From NCBI GenBank assembly GCA_007922225.1, contig ML679973.1, positions 930,001-994,000 of the forward strand: a stretch of 64,000 nucleotides of DNA, given 5' to 3'. The first letter of the stretch is position 1; each line of letters begins with the position of its first letter. The notes beneath the pieces are model-generated. The model ran no database searches. It saw only the letters and a program-made list of their open reading frames with translations, and was not told where the DNA came from. Shown one piece after another: positions 56,501-61,989 of the stretch. Source of the stretch: Emydura subglobosa (lineage: Eukaryota; Chordata; Testudines; Chelidae). A program made the position numbers and the translations under genes.

Positions 56501-57778
56501 TCAATATCATTACCTCAGTATCACTGTGCATTGGAGCTACTACACTTCATTGTGTTTTTAAATCTAGGCTACCAGACCTGACCTTGTCATGCCCCTGTGC
56601 CCTGTCTGTGTGCAAAGCCTGTTTTCAGTGTTTAAAATGCTCCAGGCCCAAACAGGTCCCAGATCCAGGAAATAAAATTTTGAAAAAACAAGCTGAATAG
56701 TTGAGGGATGCACATTTTTAATACTGCCCTGGGGAACTCTCCCTCTGCTTAGCCACTTTATCCACTTGCCTGGAGAAGGGCAGCTAAGAAGACCTTCTGC
56801 AGGAAGCAGCCAAAGTTTTCCTTGAACCAATACCATTCTCACAGGAGAGGAGCAGGGAGCAGAGAGAGCCCAGCAGCTCTGCTCTCTCCTCCCGTATGCC
56901 TTCCTGTGAATGATGGGACAGCTCCTCTGTTCCTCTGCTTTCCCTGCAACTCCTGGCCTGGAAAGTGGGAGAGGGGACACCACTGAAGTCCTCTCAGGCC
57001 TGAGAGAGGGAAGTAAAGTATCCCAGGAGCTACAGGAGGAGCAGAGGTGGGGCTGCTCGGGGCAGAACTGATGAGTGTGGGAATAGAGGGGGCGGAATTG
57101 ATGTGGGGACAAGATTGATTTGGAGGGTGGTTAATTGAATTAATTGCTGGGCTGGGTGACAGGCAGATGAGAACGTGATAGACCCACACACACACTTTTC
57201 AGATTACTTTAAACACTGTTTGCTGTAGTTCAGCTGCATTATGCACACAGAGCAATGGCTCTGGCACACACAAACACTTTGTGAACACTACTACAGCAAG
57301 CATACCGTTGACACAGTTTAATCAGGAAAGTGTGTCAAGACCTTGCTATTCAGACTCTTAGAGCTTCACCTCGTGATTTGGTTGTGCTGTGGGAGACAAA
57401 GAGCCTATGTCATGGAACCTGGTCTTTTTGGTTGTGGTGGAAAAGAGGAGAGCTTCTGCAATGCAGACGGGTCTTTCTGGTGGGGGGAAGAGGGGGACGG
57501 AGCTTGTTATCTCTAGCGGGAGGGATGGGGAGAGCATGTCTACCTGCCCTGGACTGAGCTATGCTTCTTGTGTGCTTCTTTCCCATATAGGCCTGGATAA
57601 GATTGAATTCTTGCAGAGCCACGAGAACCAGGATATCTATCAGAAGGCCTTTGATCTGATTGAGCACTACTTTGGGCCAGAGGATGAGGACAGCAGTATT
57701 GCTCCACAAGTGGATCTCAGCCAGCAGCAGTACATCTTCCAGCAGTGTGAGGCTCCCATGGAGGGCTTCCAGCTCTGA
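8450..57778 (+). CDS. KPNA1: KPNA1 (importin alpha-5), last eight coding exons, gene-level span
   Basis: Importin alpha is the cytosolic adaptor that binds classical nuclear localisation signals and carries cargo into the nucleus with importin beta. Eight exons with AG/GT borders join into one frame of 350 residues and a stop; vertebrate KPNA1 has about 538 residues, so roughly the first 188, including the importin-beta-binding domain, lie upstream of the window. ARM repeats are recognisable by helix-3 motifs: [10 protein letters not shown] (ARM3), [11 protein letters not shown] (ARM4), [11 protein letters not shown] (ARM5), [11 protein letters not shown] (ARM6), [11 protein letters not shown] (ARM7) and [11 protein letters not shown] (ARM8). 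The W...N pairs of ARM3-4 belong to the major NLS site and those of ARM7-8 to the minor site. An acidic C-terminal tail follows ARM10. The tail ending [17 protein letters not shown] fits KPNA1 better than KPNA5 or KPNA6 as I recall them. Introns are 6824, 1631, 6715, 1242, 17572, 693 and 13599 bp and full of transposons. No frameshift or lost splice site was seen. Confidence 0.9.
9906..10691 (+). pseudogene. DIRS copy 1 gag remnant
   Basis: This is a 261-codon open stretch within a longer, frameshifted gag region. The conserved DIRS gag segment with [11 protein letters not shown] is readable at about residues 195-205, followed by frame changes. It is Ser/Pro-rich, without a zinc knuckle that I can see. 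The assignment rests on that block and on the position upstream of the RT. Confidence 0.65.
11127..11500 (+). pseudogene. DIRS copy 1 reverse transcriptase remnant
   Basis: The first part (11127-11339) reads in frame with [14 protein letters not shown], then [15 protein letters not shown] and [13 protein letters not shown], the DIRS RT fingers and palm start, where ALD...DAYFH is the first catalytic Asp block. A frameshift follows at about 11335. The YLDD-type second catalytic block near 11480 is degraded (read as AYLDNWL). Confidence 0.8.
11960..12330 (+). pseudogene. DIRS copy 1 RNase H remnant
   Basis: The blocks [15 protein letters not shown], then (after a frame change) [20 protein letters not shown], and later [17 protein letters not shown], are typical of the DIRS RNase H domain. 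Stops and a frameshift separate them. Confidence 0.75.
12772..13730 (+). pseudogene. DIRS copy 1 tyrosine recombinase remnant
   Basis: The N-terminal core-binding region is broken across frames (12749-13100). The catalytic half includes [11 protein letters not shown] (first catalytic Arg) near 13190, AHSTRA (the H-x-x-R block) near 13590, and [13 protein letters not shown] near 13690 with the candidate nucleophile Tyr. A stop just before HTF shows it is inactive. Confidence 0.75.
13866..14183. repeat. DIRS copy 1 inverted arms
   Basis: The left arm (13866-13926) contains 'gttacttacctgtaactggaggttctttgaga'. The right arm (14123-14183) has its near-exact reverse complement, 'tctcaaagaacctccagttacaggtaagtaac'. 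About 196 bp separate them. This is the terminal structure expected of a DIRS right end. Confidence 0.8.
14281..15096 (+). mobile_element. Solo LTR
   Basis: 816 bp, beginning TGTGACAG and ending CTGTCACA, a perfect short inverted repeat with TG...CA borders. It contains a TATA-like 'cttaaaag' near 14434 and purine-rich leader text. Flanking pentamers (gatac and gcacc) do not match, so the target duplication is lost or the ends are slightly off. No internal region was seen. Confidence 0.6.
15363..15462 (+). CDS. KPNA1: KPNA1 coding exon (ARM4)
   Basis: 100 bp. The acceptor is tttttaatgttcag and the donor AAG|gtaaga. The first base completes Gln, followed by [20 protein letters not shown] and ending PPPEFAK. 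It carries the ARM4 W...N pair and ends in phase 0. The frame is uninterrupted and agrees with both neighbouring exons. Confidence 0.92.
15463..17093. other. KPNA1 intron, nothing recognised
   Basis: 1.63-kb intron between the ARM4 and ARM5 exons. It has a C/G run at 16310-16320 and a few short reading frames without family features. No repeat was confidently identified. Confidence 0.5.
17094..17257 (+). CDS. KPNA1: KPNA1 coding exon (ARM4-ARM5)
   Basis: 164 bp. The acceptor is cttaatgtag and the donor gtaaga. It encodes [18 protein letters not shown] through [10 protein letters not shown] plus the first two bases of a Met codon (phase 2 end). [11 protein letters not shown] is ARM5, where Tyr replaces the usual Asn, as in the family in general. 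Confidence 0.92.
17258..19004. other. KPNA1 intron, AT-rich, nothing recognised
   Basis: First part of the 6.7-kb intron. One 100-codon frame at 17280-17582 has no domain signs. From about 17.8 kb the sequence is very AT-rich and looks like unique or very old DNA. Confidence 0.5.
20756..21560 (+). pseudogene. DIRS copy 2 RNase H region remnant
   Basis: The open stretch 20756-21241 includes VLETLHWWL (DIRS connection) and [15 protein letters not shown] (RNase H first Asp block). Further downstream ITDAFLIPW and YVFLPIPLI blocks appear in other frames. The RT that should precede it is absent. Confidence 0.7.
21735..22760 (+). pseudogene. DIRS copy 2 tyrosine recombinase, largely open
   Basis: 278 codons are open from 21735 to 22571. 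The N-terminal core-binding domain covers about residues 10-110 ([17 protein letters not shown]). The first catalytic Arg is at about residue 155 in [11 protein letters not shown], where the usual EL after it is lost. The frame then breaks: TAHSTRA (H-x-x-R) lies near 22577 and [11 protein letters not shown], with the candidate Tyr, near 22670. A stop precedes the last block. This is the best preserved YR in the window but not functional. Confidence 0.75.
22826..23146. repeat. DIRS copy 2 inverted arms
   Basis: The left arm reads 'aacagttgctaaccgtccgtaactgctgttcttcgagatgt...ccattccaag'. The right arm is its diverged reverse complement, 'cttggaatggag...cttgaagaacaacagttatggaaggttagtaactgtt'. 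They have the same architecture as the arms of copy 1, with different sequence. Confidence 0.75.
23168..23277 (-). mobile_element. SINE 3' tail, turtle-type
   Basis: 110 bp. On the minus strand it reads 'caaataaatttgttagtctttaaggtg' and ends 'gactaacatggctacccctctgg', a SINE tail very common in turtle genomes. It is flanked by an 11-bp direct repeat, gatgtagataa, at 23157-23167 and 23278-23288. Only the 3' part is present. Confidence 0.75.
23973..24051 (+). CDS. KPNA1: KPNA1 coding exon (ARM5-ARM6)
   Basis: 79 bp. The acceptor is tttgaattgtag and the donor CAG|gtatgg. Its first base completes Met, followed by [16 protein letters not shown] and ending GDDIQTQ in phase 0. It contains the ARM6 helix-3 motif ALRAVGN, where Arg occupies the usual Trp position. 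Confidence 0.92.
24052..25293. other. KPNA1 intron with a MIR and an older SINE-like patch
   Basis: The segment 24989-25015 ('ccattgtactaggtgctgtataaatac') matches an old amniote repeat phrase, and a MIR follows. The rest, including an 88-codon frame at 24179-24445, shows nothing recognisable. A T run precedes the acceptor. Confidence 0.5.
25018..25190 (+). mobile_element. MIR SINE fragment
   Basis: The phrases 'cacttaatttctctgtgcatcagtttcc', 'atccataaaatgaggacaac' and 'tacctcataaaggtatta' are the MIR core and its 3' part, in sense orientation. Confidence 0.75.
25294..25419 (+). CDS. KPNA1: KPNA1 coding exon (ARM6-ARM7)
   Basis: 126 bp, 42 whole codons, phase 0 at both ends. The acceptor follows a long T run (about 25262-25283). 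It encodes [17 protein letters not shown] through [17 protein letters not shown], with the ARM7 W...N pair of the minor NLS site. The donor is CAG|gtaacc. A following intron of 17.6 kb is the largest in the window. Confidence 0.93.
25420..26640. other. KPNA1 intron, mostly unassigned
   Basis: Nothing coding. At about 26124-26320, 'gcgatgtctaaactacagagcctgtgctggcaaa' with the palindrome 'cagcatagctatgctgg' resembles a non-autonomous DNA transposon of reptiles, but I cannot define its ends. Confidence 0.4.
26640..27335 (+). mobile_element. LTR-like sequence
   Basis: Promoter and leader-like composition, with 'ctgtataatgg' near 26825, 'agaataaaat' near 27042 (possible poly(A) signal) and a U5-like GT-rich tail. 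It ends at an abnormal A-G-C homopolymer. I recognise the style, not a named family, and the borders are uncertain. Confidence 0.4.
27345..27381 (+). repeat. A13-G12-C6 homopolymer block
   Basis: Thirteen A, twelve G and six C in succession, then A and five G. The G run followed by the C run is self-complementary. It may be an assembly or sequencing artefact or a decayed poly-A junction. Confidence 0.8.
30813..31290 (+). repeat. Interspersed repeat with a 51-bp hairpin
   Basis: It starts with inverted arms at 30813-30863 and 30882-30932 (48 of 51 positions complementary, 18-base loop). A GC-rich stretch of CTG/CCAG-type text follows, ending near 'gtgacttccttgatctcc'. A relative in the opposite orientation lies at 34550-35048. 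Overlapping long reading frames inside are compositional. Confidence 0.65.
31917..32335. repeat. Inverted arm pair of the third DIRS-like element
   Basis: The left arm contains 'acctgtgaattttcattctagga'. The right arm, read in reverse, is 'acctgtgaattttcattttagga'. Similarity extends over about 45 bases, and more weakly outward ('cactgtgaagactgt' against 'cacaattgtgaggactgt'). Confidence 0.75.
32341..34100. other. KPNA1 intron, nothing firmly recognised
   Basis: Short frames only. 32830-32950 ends 'ggacaaggccttag', which resembles the end of a reptile DNA transposon, but no partner end was found. 33.0-34.0 kb has no recognised repeat apart from five CAG/AGC units near 34007-34022. Confidence 0.45.
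34130..34215 (-). mobile_element. tRNA-derived SINE-like patch
   Basis: On the minus strand it reads like a tRNA 3' half with a B-box-like GGTTCAATTCC and a matching T-arm (CCTTGG...CCAAGG). No A box or intact cloverleaf was found, so this is not a tRNA gene. Confidence 0.35.
34550..35048 (-). repeat. Hairpin-family repeat, second copy, opposite orientation
   Basis: It begins 'catggaagtcacagattccgtgact' and ends 'gggtatttttagtaaacatc...attaaaaatacctgtgacagaatctta', the reverse of the arrangement at 30813-31290 with a more decayed hairpin. The GC-rich middle gives frames of 133 and 169 codons that I consider spurious. Confidence 0.6.
35049..35951. other. KPNA1 intron, nothing recognised
   Basis: AT- and CA-rich text with a short C run at 35333-35343. 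There is no domain, repeat or signal I can support. Confidence 0.5.
35952..36045 (+). mobile_element. MIR SINE fragment
   Basis: 'ggcagtatagtgcagtg', then 'acctgggttctgttgctggct' and 'gtgaccttgcataaattctct', form the MIR tRNA-related head and central region in sense orientation. Confidence 0.65.
36095..36490 (-). repeat. Chromovirus 3' LTR
   Basis: On the + strand it begins TGTCATAACCAGG and ends CCCTGACA. Long matches to the LTR at 40249-40664 include 'aggttaccaggagatcagcagcaggcagtaggagcagg' and 'cacaagggaagcagtgtgaaccagggagaaccc'. Confidence 0.85.
36500..37720 (-). pseudogene. Chromovirus integrase with chromodomain
   Basis: On the minus strand the integrase core region includes [14 protein letters not shown] (37323-37508; the catalytic Asp of the usual DxGxQF block appears changed to Asn) and [13 protein letters not shown] (36959-37285), typical of Ty3/Gypsy integrases. 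At 36514-36720 a chromodomain follows in two frames: YMVHKILDS, then [14 protein letters not shown] and HPKKPGP. The chromodomain places the element in the chromovirus lineage. Confidence 0.8.
38197..39060 (-). pseudogene. Chromovirus RT and RNase H remnants
   Basis: On the minus strand, RNase H occupies 38197-38505 ([17 protein letters not shown] and [13 protein letters not shown]). RT C-terminal text lies at 38459-38671 ([16 protein letters not shown] and [10 protein letters not shown]). The RT palm, including the YxDD region, can be traced near 38790 as [12 protein letters not shown] but is in a broken frame. Confidence 0.75.
39121..40246 (-). pseudogene. Chromovirus gag and protease remnants
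   Basis: A 76-codon minus frame at 39121-39351 contains [14 protein letters not shown], a changed form of the DSGA retropepsin active site and its flank. Gag-like frames lie at 39472-39657 and 40061-40246. No CCHC knuckle was confirmed. Confidence 0.6.
40249..40664 (-). repeat. Chromovirus 5' LTR
   Basis: On the + strand it begins TGTCATGACGAGG and ends CCCTGACA. It is paired with 36095-36490. Minus-strand gag begins almost immediately inside it, and I could not identify a convincing tRNA primer-binding site. Confidence 0.85.
40665..42991. other. KPNA1 intron, mostly unassigned
   Basis: AT-rich sequence with a known reptile interspersed-repeat phrase at about 41990-42112. Small frames (60-79 codons) show nothing recognisable. 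The last 100 bases lead into the ARM7-8 exon acceptor. Confidence 0.5.
41990..42112 (+). repeat. Reptile interspersed repeat, sense copy
   Basis: 'ctgaagaagagctctgtgtaagctc...tctctttcaccaacagaagttagtccaataaaacatattgcctcacacatcttgtctc' is found reversed at 62945-63046. I have seen this text widely in amniote genomes but will not assign its class. Confidence 0.65.
42992..43119 (+). CDS. KPNA1: KPNA1 coding exon (ARM7-ARM8)
   Basis: 128 bp. The acceptor is cttccttttgcag and the donor gtaagt. It encodes [20 protein letters not shown] through [12 protein letters not shown] plus two bases of Lys. [11 protein letters not shown] is the ARM8 W...N pair. Confidence 0.93.
43120..43812. other. Short KPNA1 intron
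   Basis: 693-bp intron without recognisable repeats. Frames on both strands at 43321-43567 have no family features. Confidence 0.6.
43813..43991 (+). CDS. KPNA1: KPNA1 coding exon (ARM8-ARM10)
   Basis: 179 bp. The acceptor is gtttttcag and the donor gtaaga. It completes Lys, then encodes [19 protein letters not shown] through [12 protein letters not shown] and the first base of a Gly codon (phase 1 end). This segment includes ARM9 and the start of ARM10, the surface that contacts the export receptor CAS/CSE1L and autoinhibitory elements in importin alphas. Confidence 0.93.
44217..45295. mobile_element. Solo LTR with perfect 5-bp target duplication
   Basis: 1079 bp. It begins TGTGACA and ends TGTCACA (inverted termini), flanked on both sides by GCAGT (44212-44216 and 45296-45300). 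Inside there is a (GT)n patch near 44360 and AT-rich text. No coding region. Orientation is uncertain; AATAAA occurs on the minus strand near 44625. Confidence 0.7.
45785..47801 (+). pseudogene. Harbinger Myb/SANT-like accessory gene, two exons
   Basis: The trihelix-type DNA-binding domain is readable from about 45850: [34 protein letters not shown] and [16 protein letters not shown]. The first exon ends at a good donor (ctg|gtaagt, 46320/46321). The acceptor tctttcttctttcaag ends at 47426. The second exon codes for a linker, then a charged helix ([20 protein letters not shown], 47601-47801) that resembles the coiled-coil end of these proteins. Stops (for example after SADGRPAP near 47540) and a frameshift make it a pseudogene. 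The accessory protein helps the transposase bind and enter the nucleus in known Harbingers. Confidence 0.75.
48290..49670 (-). pseudogene. Harbinger DDE transposase, interrupted by CR1
   Basis: On the minus strand, from the N-terminus: [20 protein letters not shown] and [16 protein letters not shown] (49289-49450); a helix-turn-helix-like region; ATDGT with the first catalytic Asp near 49035; [19 protein letters not shown] (48880-48930); and [14 protein letters not shown] with the catalytic Glu near 48670. The GDPAYP block with the second catalytic Asp is changed (YYRKACFPF), so catalysis is lost. [11 protein letters not shown] is followed by an inserted CR1 tail, after which NICEKKGEF resumes. 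Confidence 0.8.
48488..48575 (-). mobile_element. CR1 3' tail nested in the Harbinger transposase
   Basis: The + strand 'cataagaatggcaatattgggtcaggccaatggtccatctagcccagtatcctgtctt' is the reverse of the CR1 3' terminus. It separates ALHCW from NICEKKGE, which are adjacent in intact Harbinger transposases. Confidence 0.85.
50346..51012 (-). mobile_element. CR1 LINE 3' end, antisense, hosting a hAT MITE
   Basis: It starts with the reversed CR1 tail 'atagaattgtagaaatgtagggctgaaaggg' and continues through the reversed C-terminal ORF2. The frame at 50565-50816 has [20 protein letters not shown] on the minus strand. It is interrupted at 50822-50940 and resumes as 'cctaaagcatagcacccagaattggacac'. 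Confidence 0.85.
50822..50940. mobile_element. hAT-like MITE inside CR1
   Basis: 119 bp. The termini are TAGAGCCCTAC and (reversed) TAGAGGCCTGC. Flanks are catatctt and tatatctt (7 of 8 identical), an 8-bp target duplication as in hAT. The interior is made of repeated palindromic 'atccgcggat'-type units. No coding capacity. Confidence 0.75.
51013..53515 (-). mobile_element. Non-LTR retrotransposon (not CR1-like), decayed
   Basis: On the minus strand an endonuclease end ([20 protein letters not shown] near 53340), then RT blocks: [13 protein letters not shown] (52334-52597), [16 protein letters not shown], and [10 protein letters not shown] near 51910 (the F-x-DD catalytic motif, with Thr). 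It ends with a C-terminal [15 protein letters not shown] region (51283-51492). The 2.5 kb of readable text has many stops. I cannot name its clade with certainty. Confidence 0.75.
53516..54347 (+). mobile_element. Solo LTR, retroviral type
   Basis: 832 bp, beginning TGTAAGCC and ending CTTTTACA. It has a TATA box (ctataaaag, about 54058) and AATAAA (54289-54294) in the expected R-region spacing, then a GT/CT-rich U5. Flanks are AGTAA and AGTAT (4 of 5 identical). It is inserted at the endonuclease end of the LINE at 51013-53515. Confidence 0.75.
54348..55106. other. KPNA1 intron, nothing firmly recognised
   Basis: The first 200 bases may continue the LINE interrupted by the solo LTR, but no motif is left to prove it. 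The rest has a C-rich patch at 54730-54750 and a CA run near 54871. Confidence 0.45.
55107..55405. mobile_element. Harbinger-like MITE
   Basis: The left end is TAAGGCCTGGTCTACACAG. The right end, reversed, is TAAGGTATGTCTATATTG. The outer TAA/TTA fits the 3-bp TWA target of Harbinger, and the inner GG..TGTCTAC matches the 45340-49998 element. The interior carries TCGAC/ATCGA steps and no transposase. Confidence 0.65.
55560..55860 (-). mobile_element. CR1-group LINE fragment, antisense
   Basis: 'gaatagtaccagacccaggattgacagggtccagacccc' and 'ttgcttatgagaatgtcatgtgggatagtgtcaaaagcctta' are reversed CR1 RT phrases. Confidence 0.7.
55861..57590. other. End of the last KPNA1 intron, nothing recognised
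   Basis: A minus-strand open stretch of 182 codons (56564-57112) and another of 118 codons overlap here. Both are Ser/Pro-rich without domain features and I take them as chance. The last 20 bases form a good acceptor. Confidence 0.5.
57591..57778 (+). CDS. KPNA1: KPNA1 last coding exon (ARM10 and acidic tail)
   Basis: 188 bp including TGA at 57776-57778. The acceptor is tttcccatatag. It completes Gly and encodes [20 protein letters not shown], an acidic stretch (GPEDEDSS), and the terminal [12 protein letters not shown]. The tail is the most paralogue-specific part and is the main basis for choosing KPNA1 over KPNA5 and KPNA6. Confidence 0.93.
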
Positions 57779-59673
57779 GGTGCCCCATGCTATCTGTTCC
57801 TCCACCCAGACAGTCCTAATGTAAAGCTTTGAGTCACCCTTGGAGTGATTTCAATGTTTTCAATAACCCCTCTCATTCCCTGTCTACCTGCATTCCCTTC
57901 CCATGTTCTTCCCTGGGTGCCTCCTTGGATGCCTTTGTGAACTGCATTCAATCCTCACACAAAATGTATCAGATTGATTACTTGGCTTTATGTGCCAGCC
58001 TGGGCCATTGGCATATGGAACGCTTCACAAATATTGGAGTAACTCTGTCCCCTGCAACTACAGCCTCCAGTGGACATGCTTTCTAGTTACCAGGTACATG
58101 GAACACAACTGAACCTGTCCTGTTACAAAATTGAGCTCCTAAACTGGACTATAGGCCACTTTGGAGATCTGGACTCTTTCTCATCGTCTCCTCTCCACCC
58201 AAAAGGACTCGTGAGTAGGTCAGTCTTATCACCACCCCAAAAGCGACTTTCAAAACTGGCTTCTAGAATGGAGAAACTCCCACCCTGCCCCATCCCTGAC
58301 ACAATGTGGTCTCTTCATTAACATTGAACCCTTCCTGACTTCATGCTCCTGACTCTGGTCCCCACTAGCCTAGTCCCAGATGATAAATCCCTACTTTCTC
58401 CCCTTTACATTTTTCTATGCAGCTTAACTTGAACTGGTTTCTGTTCTGTAAATTACCTTTTGATGTAAAATCTTAACGTGCTAAACAGTCAGTACAAGGA
58501 GGACTCTGTGATGATAGATAGCTCTCCTGACTACTTTCAGCCTCATGAAACAGAGCTTCCTGTTTAATGCCTCTACCAGCCCACTCCAGAAAACAACCCT
58601 CCGGATCAAGGTCTATTTAACAAATATACTGTGACACTACATCCCATCCTTCCAGTACTCTCCCATCCCATTCCTCCATTTTCCCTTCACTACTCTAATG
58701 ACCCCAGATGAGTTAGCATAGAATGAATTGTTCCTTCAGGCCATGGCTGGAAGGCATTGCTGAGTGCACGACAGCTGTCATTCGCAGCTGTAGACAGCCC
58801 CTCTGCTAGCAGTGTGTTCTTGGCTCCACAGCCTGCTCGGATCATAAGCATCTGATGAAAGGTGGCAATTGCATTTCTGAATGTAATGGATTCTTCGGGC
58901 TCTGCTCCCGCCTGCATTGGGCTACATCTCTCAAGCCATTTGGGACCTGTGGAATACACATTTTCCCCAGAATGAACATTTCAAAAGTTGCCACGACTGC
59001 AGAGTCATGCATCTGTGGTAAATGCTATTGGCAGAACTGTCTACGAGATCCTCCTTATGGCTTCATTCAGTGACAAACCCCTGCAAGAGCATCAACCACT
59101 CACAGGATACAGGTTTAAAAAAACATTTATCAAACTGCTGAAAGGCCTAAGCATCAGCTCTGTGTGACCTCTTCTTTAAACATAGTCTTCATCTGAGTAT
59201 GTGCTTGAGGACAGAGACTGACTTGTGTGGGCATTGCAGAAAGTCACCTGTTGCCTCCCTTTCTTTTCCCATCAGCCTCCACCTTCCCTGTTACTTTCTC
59301 TAGTGCTGCTTTGTGCTGAAGGAACATTCGGTTTACTGCACTTGACCTGTAAATTGACTACAATTCTTTGTAATTTTAGAGATTAAATTAGGGGATTAAT
59401 TTAAAAACAAAACAGAAAAACCCTCATTGTTGCCTTTATATCATATGATAAATAACTGTTTCTCTTTCTTGAAGGGTAACTTGAACTGTTTCTCTTTCTA
59501 GAAGCACTGATTAATAGCAAAATCTTGTTTTGTCATTTGGTTTTTTTTTTTGTGCTAGATTTTAAGTGTAAATTACCAATAACATGTCATTTCGATAGAA
59601 TTTGTTTAAAATCATGTACCTTTTCTTGGATGGTATGAAAATGCTACATATTTTGTAAACAAATCTGAGCAAA

Positions 59674-59721
59674 GTGTGTGTGTATATATATTGTGTATAT
59701 ATAGATGTATTATTCTGTATG

Positions 59722-59771
<50 letters not shown>

Positions 59772-59781
59772 NNNNNNNNNN

Positions 59782-59832
<51 letters not shown>

Positions 59833-59840
59833 GTGTGTGT
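59674..59840. repeat. Compound GT/AT/AC microsatellite with an assembly gap
   Basis: (GT)n-(TA)n text leads into (AC)n from 59725 to 59828, followed by GTGTGTGT. Ten N bases lie at 59772-59781 inside the AC run, so its true length is unknown. Four overlapping reading frames through it are meaningless. Confidence 0.95.
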
Positions 59841-60065
59841 TTTCTCCCCCAGGCTAGTGAAAACAATGTGGTGCATTGTTGTATGTCCTCTCCTCTCCTT
59901 CGTCCCCCTAAGGAAATAATGACAGTTGCCTCTAAATAAGTGAATTAAAACAAAGTCCATTTAAACTGAGTGGCTTGCCTTTCTATGTAAGGAACCTGGC
60001 TGGTGTTTGTTACTTATGCCAGTGGGTATGTGAATTCAGAGCAGAAAGGAATCCATTTTTAATGG

Positions 60066-60215
60066 GAGGCAGCATAGTCTAGTGCATGGAGGATAGGACT
60101 GAGAGTCAGGACTCTTGGGTTCTATTCCCAGTTCTATCATGTGGTGTGTGTAACCTTCGGGAAGTTACTTCACCTCTTTGCACCTCTCTTAATCCATCTG
60201 TAAATGGCGGTGCTA
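60066..60215 (+). mobile_element. MIR SINE in the KPNA1 3' UTR
   Basis: 'ggcagcatagtctagtgcatgga', 'actcttgggttctattcccagttct', 'gggaagttacttcacctctttgcacctctc' and 'atccatctgtaaatgg' form a well preserved MIR including the tRNA-like head with a B box. Confidence 0.85.
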
Positions 60216-61577
60216 ACTCGTGTCTGAGATCCTCAGCTGAGGACTTTCATCAGCCTGCATTCCTGTTTCAGCCCTGGCCTGGCTACCATTGCGCACCTGC
60301 TAACGGTCTCAGTGCTGTAAGATGGGCATTAGCCCCACTCCACAGGAGGGAGAATGCAGTACTGCCAAACGTCACACAGCTGGTAACTCTGAAATTCTGC
60401 CACATGCTTGGCTGAGCTACAAGCTGCATTTCTTCCTGTGACCGCTAACGGCTGCTGTCAGATCTGGCAGACAGCTAGCAGGGAAGGAGCTGCAGCAGCA
60501 GCAAAGGAGATGGTGGGTGATTGGCAGGGAAAGGTGAGGGGGCTCAGAACTGCCCACAAGCTTCAGCCAGCCTCCTATCTCCTTGTCTGGGCCTGGGTCA
60601 TCCAGCTCGCATCTTTGTACCAAGCTCAGAGAACTCTTAAGGTCCTTCTGTGCAGTTTACTCTGTAACAGGACAGCACAGGGGGCCCGGCCCATCAGTGC
60701 CATCTGGAATGGATTTTTAGAGGGGACCTCATGCCAGCTTTGACAATAGGAAAGTCTTTTCCCTCCTTTCAAATGCCGGGTCCTGGAAGGCTGGTACTCT
60801 CTGGCTGTAGATGGGGCCATAGACACAGAGCTTCTAGATTCATGCCCTGATCTAGGCAACATGGTTCAAGCTTTTAGTTCTTCCACAGCAAGTAGCTCTG
60901 GAAGATACCTTCCACCTTCAGCCAGACGGAGCCATGGGGCATCTACCGTGGATGATTATTTTACTTCTTGAGATAAATCTGACCCTGAGCCTGGCTGTGG
61001 ACCAACCAAAAAGCAAGATGGATATAAAATAGCATTCTGCAGACTGTGCTCCCCTTCACCAGTCAGTCTTGATTTAGAGTTGTGGATCCAACTAAGGGGT
61101 TTTGTCAGGATATATTGATGGGGCCTCCAAACAGCCAAACCAAGTATCTAGGCCAGAAACCTACTTTCTAGCTCTTAACCATTGATTGTTTAGTAATGCT
61201 GCCCTGGAAGCCGTCATAGTTGGAAAGAGGCCATCTTGTTTGAAGACCATCTCTGAAATCAAGGAAACATGGATTCCTTCACGATCCCTATGAGAAATAT
61301 GGAGTTTACTTTACCTGTGCTGATGCTCAGGTGCCTACAAAGACAACACTACATCAGCAACAGTTCAAAGGAAGAACATAAGGACAGCCCCACAGTCGCA
61401 TGGCCCAGCCTTTGTTTGAAACTCTAGAACCAAACCAGGACTAGAATTATGTAAATGTAAAATGGTAACATCTTCTACATTAACCTTAATTGTCTGTAAA
61501 CTAAAATCGGCTTTGCATTATTTTTGTCAGATATGAGAAAACATGTTGGTATGACTACTTGTGTTTCAGCAAAACAA

Positions 61578-61588
61578 AATAAAATAAA
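61578..61588 (+). promoter_or_regulatory. Overlapping AATAAA polyadenylation signals
   Basis: Two AATAAA hexamers share one base, at 61578-61583 and 61583-61588. They are the last canonical signals before retroelement sequence begins near 62.0 kb, so they are the best candidate for the distal end of KPNA1 mRNA. Confidence 0.5.
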
Positions 61589-61989
61589 TCAACCTTTATA
61601 CCTTCAGCTGAAGGTAGGTACCTTGATTTTACATACATTAAGCTGGTACAATTAAAAATTGATTGTACATAGAACATTAAATTTAATTCATTTAATTCAT
61701 TTATCGTGAGTCATTTTGTTGGCAGTGTTACTTAATGCAATATGGATTAACATACGCTTGTAACAGTAACATTCAGAGTAGACTTCTTCTGCAATGATTT
61801 TTTTCTGTGTTTTAGCTGTTCTTGTATTTCCTGCATTTTTTTTCTAAAGGTTTTTATCTCATGTTGTAATACTCCAGTCTGAATTAAATTACCCTCACCT
61901 ACAACAAGATTGACTCTTCCAACCCATTTACAAGCTTAGCTTTGGCTTGTGCAGTGTGACCAGTAACAGATAAAAGCCCTCATTTTGTA

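Larger units (their letters stand above)
57779..61605 (+). other. KPNA1: Probable KPNA1 3' untranslated region
   Basis: The region after the stop has no splice acceptor or coding frame I recognise. It contains a compound dinucleotide repeat with an N gap (59674-59840), a MIR SINE (60066-60215) and ends near tandem AATAAA signals. ATTAAA variants at 59382-59387 and 59944-59949 are possible earlier poly(A) sites. The 3' border is inferred only; there is no transcript evidence. Confidence 0.6.

Noticed and set aside
56564..57112. Minus-strand open stretch of 182 codons just before the last KPNA1 exon
   Set aside because: Composition is Ser/Pro/Leu-rich, no domain or splice context is visible, and it lies antisense within an intron. 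Chance openness in GC-rich sequence is more likely.
59562..59960. Four frames of repeated Cys-Val or Thr-His
   Set aside because: They are translations of the AC/GT microsatellite and run through the N gap.
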